From a virus, in the IMG/VR virus record IMGVR_UViG_3300048113_001070, positions 1 through 35,473 of that record: a stretch of 35,473 nucleotides of DNA; one strand, written 5' to 3'. Within the stretch, counting starts at the first letter, position 1. Each line of letters begins with the position of its first letter. Made by a program: the position numbers and the translations under genes. Below the pieces are notes generated by a model. It saw only the letters and a list, made by a program, of their open reading frames with translations, was not told the origin of the DNA and searched no databases. Below, one piece after another: positions 31,017 to 35,473 of this stretch.

Positions 31017-31124
31017 TGATTTTTTTCTTGTTTGTTTTTTTTATTTCGGACTTTGAGCCTTTTTTTCTCTCTATACACCCTTATTTTATTGAATAGTACG
31101 AAAGTTCGTTTTACTTTTTGTTTG

Positions 31125-31137
31125 CCCCCCTCCCCCC
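31125..31137. other. G6AG6 tract upstream of the primase-helicase
   Basis: CCCCCCTCCCCCC on the + strand, i.e. two G6 runs split by one A on the sense strand, in a genome that is otherwise about two-thirds AT. It is in the 161-bp gap between the 73-aa gene and the primase-helicase, with A-rich DNA on both sides. It may form a G-quadruplex or mark an origin. Confidence 0.6.
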
Positions 31138-31177
31138 TTAATTATTTTTTTTTCTTAGGAGGTCTAGTTATCCTGAA

Positions 31178-31399
31178 TCATTTCGCACTTTCGTCCTTTA
31201 GAATTTTTTGTACACCTTTTAATTTAGTTCCTTTAATTTCAAAAATTACCTGTTGCTTTTTTTCTGCTTTATCTTTCTCTGCTATTAATTTCCAGACAGC
31301 TTCCATTCCTTCATAAAAACATAAAAGATCCCTTGTTGATTTTTCTTCTGTATTCCATTTGTCAATGATTCTGATTTGTTCTTCTGTTGTAATAAACAT
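31178..31399 (-). CDS. Small hypothetical protein with tape-measure-like motif
   Basis: 73 aa, begins MFITTEEQIRIIDKWNTEEK. A helical N-terminal half leads to QQVIFEIKGTKLKGVQKIL. This last part resembles the extreme C-terminus of the phage's tape measure protein (VVFEIQGTKLVGVLSN). It follows the DUF285 trio by 10 bp, with AACCCCTAAA 9 bp before its ATG. Function unknown. Confidence 0.55.
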   Translation of the reverse strand: MFITTEEQIRIIDKWNTEEKSTRDLLCFYEGMEAVWKLIAEKDKAEKKQQVIFEIKGTKLKGVQKILKDESAK

Positions 31400-31409
31400 A
31401 ATTATTTAT

Positions 31410-32225
31410 TTAGGGGTTTATAAAATTAGGTTGTGGTAAAGTCCATGCTGGAGTGTTTTTATCAAAAAATAAATGTTTAGTAACATTACTGACATCCCAA
31501 GGGCTTATATTTTGGTTAAAAGATGAAGCTCCATAAAACATATATTCCATATCAGTAACATTAGAAACATCCCAAGCGCTTAAATTTTGGTTAAAAGATG
31601 AAGCATCATAAAACATATAATCCATATCTGCAACCTTACTTGTATCCCAATTGCTAATATTTGCATTGAAATCTAAGGCTTTTTGAAACATAGAATACAT
31701 ATTTCTAACCATACTTGTATCCCATTTACTTATATTTTGATTGAAAGATGTGGCTTCAGAAAACATAAAAGCCATATTAGTAACTTTACTTACATTCCAA
31801 TTGCTAATATTTTGATTGAAAGATGATGCGTTATCAAACATACCATTCATATTAGTAACCTTACTGACATCCCAATTGCTAATATTTTGATTAAAAGATG
31901 AGGCGAGATAAAACATCCAAGCCATATCTGTAACCCTACTCACATCCCACTTACTAATATTTCCATTAAAAGATGATGCCTTATAAAACATCCAAGACAT
32001 ACTTATAACCTTACTCACATCCCATTTACTTATATCTCCATTGAAATCTGAAGCATCTTGAAAAGCATATGACATATTAGTTACTTGACTTACATCCCAA
32101 TCTGGCATCATACCATAAGGTTCTACATTATACAATCCATTTACAGGATCATTCTCCAAACAAATTCTGACAGCTCCATAAAAAGTGCTGTCTGTTAGGG
32201 GTTTGTTTTTTACTTGGTTTTTCAT
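31410..32225 (-). CDS. DUF285/BspA-like repeat protein, paralogue 3 (8 repeats)
   Basis: 271 aa. A 45-residue start (MKNQVKNKPLTDSTFYGAVR) is followed by eight 25-residue units of the form WDVSxVTNM, two variable, MF, two variable, ASSFN, x, NIS. A cap (TPAWTLPQPNF) ends it. Units differ slightly (WDTS or WNVS). Such DUF285 repeats form a beta-solenoid of leucine-rich-repeat type, usually on cell surfaces. Here no signal peptide or membrane segment is present. It shares near-identical ends with its two neighbours. Cytoplasmic location is inferred. Confidence 0.85.
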   Translation of the reverse strand: MKNQVKNKPLTDSTFYGAVRICLENDPVNGLYNVEPYGMMPDWDVSQVTNMSYAFQDASDFNGDISKWDVSKVISMSWMFYKASSFNGNISKWDVSRVTDMAWMFYLASSFNQNISNWDVSKVTNMNGMFDNASSFNQNISNWNVSKVTNMAFMFSEATSFNQNISKWDTSMVRNMYSMFQKALDFNANISNWDTSKVADMDYMFYDASSFNQNLSAWDVSNVTDMEYMFYGASSFNQNISPWDVSNVTKHLFFDKNTPAWTLPQPNFINP

Positions 32226-32235
32226 AATTATTTAT

Positions 32236-33198
32236 TTAGAGGTTGGTAAAATTAGGTTGTGGTAATTGCCATGCTGGAGTTCCTTTATTAAAAAAAATAT
32301 GTCTATTAGCCTTACTGACATCCCAAGCACTTAAATTTTGGTTAAAAGATGAGGCTCCAGCAAACATACATTTCATATCTGTAACCTTACTCACATCCCA
32401 AGTACTTAATTCTCCGTTAAAAGATGTGGCGTAATTAAACATAAAACTCATATCTGTAACCTTACTCACATCCCAAGAACTAATATTTTGATTGAAAGAA
32501 GAGGCATTATCAAACATATAAGGCATAATTCTAACCATACTCACATCCCAAGCACTTAAATTTTGGTTAAAAGACCTGGCTTTTTGAAACATAGCAAACA
32601 TATTAGTAACCTTACTCACATCCCAAGTACTTAATTCTCCGTTAAAAGATGAGGCATAATTAAACATAAAAGCCATATTCTTAACATTGCTTACATCCCA
32701 TTTACTTATATCTCTATTAAAATCTGAAGCATTAGAAAATATACCACACATATTAGTAACCTTACTTGTATCCCAAGAACTAATATTTCCATTGAAAGAT
32801 GAGGCTTCAGAAAACATAAAAGACATATCAGTAACATTACTTGTATCCCAATTGCTAATATTTCCATTAAAAGATGATGCATTATTAAACATAGAATCCA
32901 TACATTTAACCCTACTCACATCCCATTTACTTATGTCTCCATTAAAATTTGAGGCATCCTTAAAAGCATAAAACATATTAGTTACTTGACTTACATCCCA
33001 TTTACTTATGTCTCCATTAAATTTTGAGTAATCCTCAAAAGCAAAAGACATATCAGTTACTTGGCTTACATCCCAATCTGGCATCATACCATAAGGTTCT
33101 AGATTATACAATCCATTTACAGGATCCTGCTCCAAACAAATTCTGACAGCTTCATGAAAAGTGCTGTTTGTTAAGGGTTTGTTTTCTTGGTTTTTCAT
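32236..33198 (-). CDS. DUF285/BspA-like repeat protein, paralogue 2 (10 repeats)
   Basis: 320 aa. It has the same N-terminal 45 residues (starts MKNQENKPLTNSTFHEAVRI), ten 25-residue units, and the cap TPAWQLPQPNFTNL. Two units contain NGELST instead of NQNIS. It is the longest of the three. Intergenic gaps in the trio are 3-10 bp, each with the same TAAATAA and ATTATG-like leader, consistent with tandem duplication by recombination between 75-bp units. Confidence 0.85.
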   Translation of the reverse strand: MKNQENKPLTNSTFHEAVRICLEQDPVNGLYNLEPYGMMPDWDVSQVTDMSFAFEDYSKFNGDISKWDVSQVTNMFYAFKDASNFNGDISKWDVSRVKCMDSMFNNASSFNGNISNWDTSNVTDMSFMFSEASSFNGNISSWDTSKVTNMCGIFSNASDFNRDISKWDVSNVKNMAFMFNYASSFNGELSTWDVSKVTNMFAMFQKARSFNQNLSAWDVSMVRIMPYMFDNASSFNQNISSWDVSKVTDMSFMFNYATSFNGELSTWDVSKVTDMKCMFAGASSFNQNLSAWDVSKANRHIFFNKGTPAWQLPQPNFTNL

Positions 33199-33201
33199 AA
33201 T

Positions 33202-33726
33202 TTATTTATTTAGAGGTTGGTAAAATTTAGGTTTTGGCAAAGTCCATGCTGGAGTTTGATTATCAAATAAAAAATGTTTAGTAACATTACTGACATCCCA
33301 AGGGCTTAAATCTTGGTTAAAAGATGTGGCGAGATAAAACATATATTCCATATCAGTTACCTTAGAAACATGCCAAGAACTTATATTTTGGTTAAAAGAT
33401 GTGGCATAATTAAACATAAACCACATTTTAATAACCTTACTCACATTCCAATTGCTAATATTTTGGTTAAAAGATGATGCCTTATAAAACATACAATACA
33501 TATTAGTAACCTTACTCACATCCCAAGAACTAATGTTTCCATTAAAATCTGAGTGATCCTCAAAAGCACAAGACATATTAGTTACTTGACTTACATCCCA
33601 GTCTGGCATCATACCATAAGGTTCTATATTAAACAACCCATTTACAGGATCCTGCTGCAAACAAATTCTAACAGCTTCTTTAAAAGTGCTGTCTATTAAG
33701 GGTTTGTTTTTTACTTGGTTTTTCAT
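33202..33726 (-). CDS. DUF285/BspA-like repeat protein, paralogue 1 (4 repeats)
   Basis: 174 aa. Same N-terminal part (starts MKNQVKNKPLIDSTFKEAVR), four full 25-residue repeats (including one WHVS unit), and cap TPAWTLPKPKFYQPL. Shortest of the trio and the first in the transcript. It could be the original unit from which the others grew, or a deletion product. No signal peptide. Confidence 0.85.
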   Translation of the reverse strand: MKNQVKNKPLIDSTFKEAVRICLQQDPVNGLFNIEPYGMMPDWDVSQVTNMSCAFEDHSDFNGNISSWDVSKVTNMYCMFYKASSFNQNISNWNVSKVIKMWFMFNYATSFNQNISSWHVSKVTDMEYMFYLATSFNQDLSPWDVSNVTKHFLFDNQTPAWTLPKPKFYQPLNK

Positions 33727-33736
33727 AATTATTTAT

Positions 33737-34000
33737 TTAATCTAATGGTTTAGGTTTTTGCCTTGGATGCATTCCAATCATTTCAGGAAGCTCGTTCACA
33801 GTGTATTCTCCATTTGCTACTAGTCTCATGGAGTCAATTGTTATCTTAGCGCTTTTAATCACTGTAGAAGCTAGCATAGAGATTGTTTTACCTCTTTCCA
33901 CTTCTTTGTGGATTTCTTCAATTGTTAAATCTTCTTCACCTAATCGTTCTAACTGAGCGAATAAATGATTGTTTAAATCTGATAGTTTATTTTTTGCCAT
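33737..34000 (-). CDS. Small phage protein (MxKNKLSDLxNHLFAQLE family)
   Basis: 87 aa, begins MAKNKLSDLNNHLFAQLERL, with EEIHKEVERGKTISMLASTV and IKSAKITIDSMRLVANGE in the middle. This family is common in tailed phages near HNH genes. Its role is unknown and it is predicted helical. Its first 52 residues are repeated at the start of the upstream gene (33987-34568), and the two genes overlap by 14 bp. Confidence 0.75.
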   Translation of the reverse strand: MAKNKLSDLNNHLFAQLERLGEEDLTIEEIHKEVERGKTISMLASTVIKSAKITIDSMRLVANGEYTVNELPEMIGMHPRQKPKPLD

Positions 34001-34568
34001 AATTTCTAGTTCGTCTTTTAGATTTGATATAATTTCTATGTGCTTCTATTAATTCAGGAAATTCATACACTTCTTTAATAGAACACTTTTTCTTTTGTGC
34101 AATCAATGCTGCTACATAAGGAGTCTCAAGATTTTTGACATATTTTTTGCGATACTCACTTTTTGTTTTTTTAATTTTATCTTTATTACGAGCTTCATAT
34201 TCTCGTATTTTGTCCGCATTTTCTTTTCGATATTTTTTTACTTTCATCAGAACCTCAGCTCTATTTTTTTGATACCTTTTTTTTGCAGCAATACTTCTTT
34301 TTATTTTGGCACAAGGATCGCAATAGGTGGTGTGCATAAATTTATTAGTAGCTTTATTATAGTATCTATAAAAATTATCTAGTGTTTTTCTTTCGTTGCA
34401 GATGGGACATTTCTTAGCACTTTTAATTTCTGGTGAAGTCAATACAGAAATTATTTTTGCATTTTCAACTTCTTCATGAATCTGATCAATTGTTAAATAT
34501 TTATCTTGCAATTGTTCTATTTGAGTAATTACATGATTGTTTAGATCCTCTACTTTAGTTTTTTCCAT
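33987..34568 (-). CDS. Fusion: duplicated N-terminus plus zinc-finger basic nuclease-like region
   Basis: 193 aa. Residues 1-52 (MEKTKVEDLNNHVITQIEQL to IKSAK) are a divergent copy of the start of the 87-aa protein next door. Then CPIC and CDPC (53-56 and 83-86) form a likely treble-clef zinc finger, followed by a long Lys/Tyr-rich helix (KRYQKNRAEVLMKVKKYRKE). The second part resembles the N-terminal region of endonuclease VII/HNH-type phage proteins but lacks a clear catalytic motif. Fusion begins exactly where the paralogue's VIKSAK ends. It overlaps HNH and 87-aa genes by 14 bp each. Confidence 0.7.
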   Translation of the reverse strand: MEKTKVEDLNNHVITQIEQLQDKYLTIDQIHEEVENAKIISVLTSPEIKSAKKCPICNERKTLDNFYRYYNKATNKFMHTTYCDPCAKIKRSIAAKKRYQKNRAEVLMKVKKYRKENADKIREYEARNKDKIKKTKSEYRKKYVKNLETPYVAALIAQKKKCSIKEVYEFPELIEAHRNYIKSKRRTRNYGKK

Positions 34569-35193
34569 TTTGTAAAGATTTTAACTTATTTTCTAACTGT
34601 TTGTTTAATACCAATGATGGTATAACCTCTCTAGGATAGTCGTGTTTCGAATTCCTGTACATATTTTCAGTCATAGAAATTAACTCTAGGTTCTCAATTC
34701 TTGTGTTTTGAGTATTATTATCCTTAAAAACAACCACATGATTAGGTGGTATTTTACCATGCTTCTTTTCCCAAATTTCTCGATGATATAATTTCCAGAT
34801 ACTTTTTTTAATTCTGATGTATTTGTATAACTTACCAGAAGTATCCCTTCTTAAAGTAATAGCACCATTTCCATCAGGGTGGGTATTTGGTGGTTCGTTT
34901 CCTTTTTGAAATCTTGTTTTTTTAGATTGCATAATACCTTCAGCAGACATAAAATCGGATAGTTTTTTACCTTTATTAAATGGCGTACTACCTTTTTTAT
35001 ATTGAAAATTTGATATTCTCTGCTGGATCAATTCTTTTGGTATTTCTAAATTGTTAATTTTTAAAAAACGCATGATTCTACCATAACCACATCCTAATTC
35101 TCTTTCAAGTACTTTAACTGGCTTTAACAAAAATTCATCTTTTATTTTTTGCTCCTGCTCTTTTGTAAATGGTTTAAAATATCCTGATGGCAT
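34555..35193 (-). CDS. HNH homing-type endonuclease
   Basis: 212 aa. An N-terminal HTH-like segment (LKPVKVLERELGCGYGRIM) is followed by ITLRRDTSGKLYKYIRIKKS and the HNH_3-type core: YHREIWEKKHGKIPPNHVVV, then FKDNNTQNTRIENLELISMT and ENMYRNS. The third motif position usually reads HKD and here is FKD. Such enzymes are mobile nicking endonucleases or act in packaging. It lies in the early region, not next to the terminase. It starts 4 bp after the junction gene. Confidence 0.85.
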   Translation of the reverse strand: MPSGYFKPFTKEQEQKIKDEFLLKPVKVLERELGCGYGRIMRFLKINNLEIPKELIQQRISNFQYKKGSTPFNKGKKLSDFMSAEGIMQSKKTRFQKGNEPPNTHPDGNGAITLRRDTSGKLYKYIRIKKSIWKLYHREIWEKKHGKIPPNHVVVFKDNNTQNTRIENLELISMTENMYRNSKHDYPREVIPSLVLNKQLENKLKSLQNGKN

Positions 35194-35197
35194 AACG

Positions 35198-35473
35198 TTA
35201 TCTTACAATTAATGAATCTTTAGAATAGGTAACATTGGGTATATCTACTACCTCAGCATCTTCAGTTCCTACTAATAAATTTCGTTGGAGTGCCTGGTAG
35301 GCTAACTTGCATTTCTCTTCGATCTCTTTTTTTACCTTTACAGCTTCTTGCCAAGCTTGAATGTGTTTGTAATCAAAGCGGATCCCTCCGGTCCTTTTCT
35401 CAAAAACAAAACCTGAGTCTTTGAATGTTCTCTCAGAATAGTTGTCTGCTTCCTCACGAGCTGTTGGTTCTAT
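35198..35473 (-). CDS. Phage protein of unknown function, C-terminal part (gene crosses the circular junction)
   Basis: This is the downstream part of the 139-aa gene whose start is at 291. The last residues read about VEVVDIPNVTYSKDSLIVR before TAA at 35200-35198 (exact reading: EDAEVVDIPNV then TYSKDSLIVR). In the linear window it is open at its 5' end because the sequence stops. It ends 4 bp before the ATG of the HNH endonuclease gene at 35193. Segment 35327-35473 duplicates 1-147, so it should be counted once. Confidence 0.8.
   Translation of the reverse strand: MEPTAREEADNYSERTFKDSGFVFEKRTGGIRFDYKHIQAWQEAVKVKKEIEEKCKLAYQALQRNLLVGTEDAEVVDIPNVTYSKDSLIVR
35327..35473. repeat. Terminal direct repeat, right copy
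   Basis: Second copy of the 147-bp repeat found at 1-147, with one synonymous substitution (C at 35453). It marks the overlap of a circular or terminally redundant molecule. Confidence 0.95.

Noticed and set aside
30676-31056. 126-aa + strand ORF opposite the primase-helicase start
   Set aside because: Shadow of the well-supported minus-strand gene; Ser/Phe/Leu-rich antisense composition, no motif.
31410-33726. Possible CRISPR or non-coding tandem repeats
   Set aside because: The 75-bp periodicity encodes the 25-residue DUF285 unit without frameshifts; no spacer structure.

Overview
The window is essentially one complete genome of a temperate tailed phage (siphovirus type) of a Bacteroidota host, most likely a member of the Flavobacteriaceae. 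The host call rests on the very low GC, the A-rich leaders without classical Shine-Dalgarno sites, TAnnTTTG-type promoter boxes, and protein families typical of Bacteroidota phages (VirE_N/BT4734-like primase-helicase, FISUMP fibre domain, DUF285 repeats). No genus can be named. The first 147 bases recur at the end (1-147 = 35327-35473, one mismatch), and one gene runs in frame across the junction. The molecule is therefore circular or circularly permuted, with a unit of 35,326 bp. The attP site is intact, so the sequence represents the excised or virion form, not an integrated prophage.

Layout. Only two recognised genes lie on the + strand: a coiled-coil HTH repressor candidate (2707-3120) and a tyrosine integrase (3576-4877). 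Between them is attP, which carries the 3' half of a tRNA-Met(CAU) gene. All other genes read leftward as one long series starting at about 2504. First come small regulatory genes (2504-1201) and a candidate ssDNA-binding protein (965-294). Across the junction follow an unknown 139-aa protein, an HNH endonuclease, a zinc-finger/duplication pair, and three tandem DUF285 repeat proteins (33726-31410). Next is the replication block: VirE_N/SF3 primase-helicase, SF2 helicase, DNA methyltransferase and VRR-NUC nuclease (31016-26389). A stretch of small accessory genes with duplicated leaders follows (26411-23602).

The late region runs from 23447 to 4870: small and large terminase, portal, Mu F-like minor capsid protein, HK97-type protease and major capsid protein, connector and head-closure proteins, a long repeat fibre ending in a FISUMP domain, neck and tail-terminator proteins, tail tube, a G/GT-type tail chaperone pair with a likely -1 frameshift, tape measure, tail hub, a tube-like protein fused to PKD and leucine-rich repeats, lysis genes (two holin candidates and an M15 peptidase), and a metallophosphoesterase.

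Several genes are under 60 codons and were read directly from the sequence: 57-59 aa genes at 2030, 17295, 23973 and 28491, and 46-54 aa genes at 6615, 7189 and 25470. The most unusual parts are the three signal-less DUF285 proteins in the early region, the paired leader hairpins and other duplicated intergenic elements at 23.9-26.1 kb, a fibre gene placed among neck genes, a 2OG-oxygenase-like protein, and a nuclease-like gene that carries a duplicated start of its neighbour.
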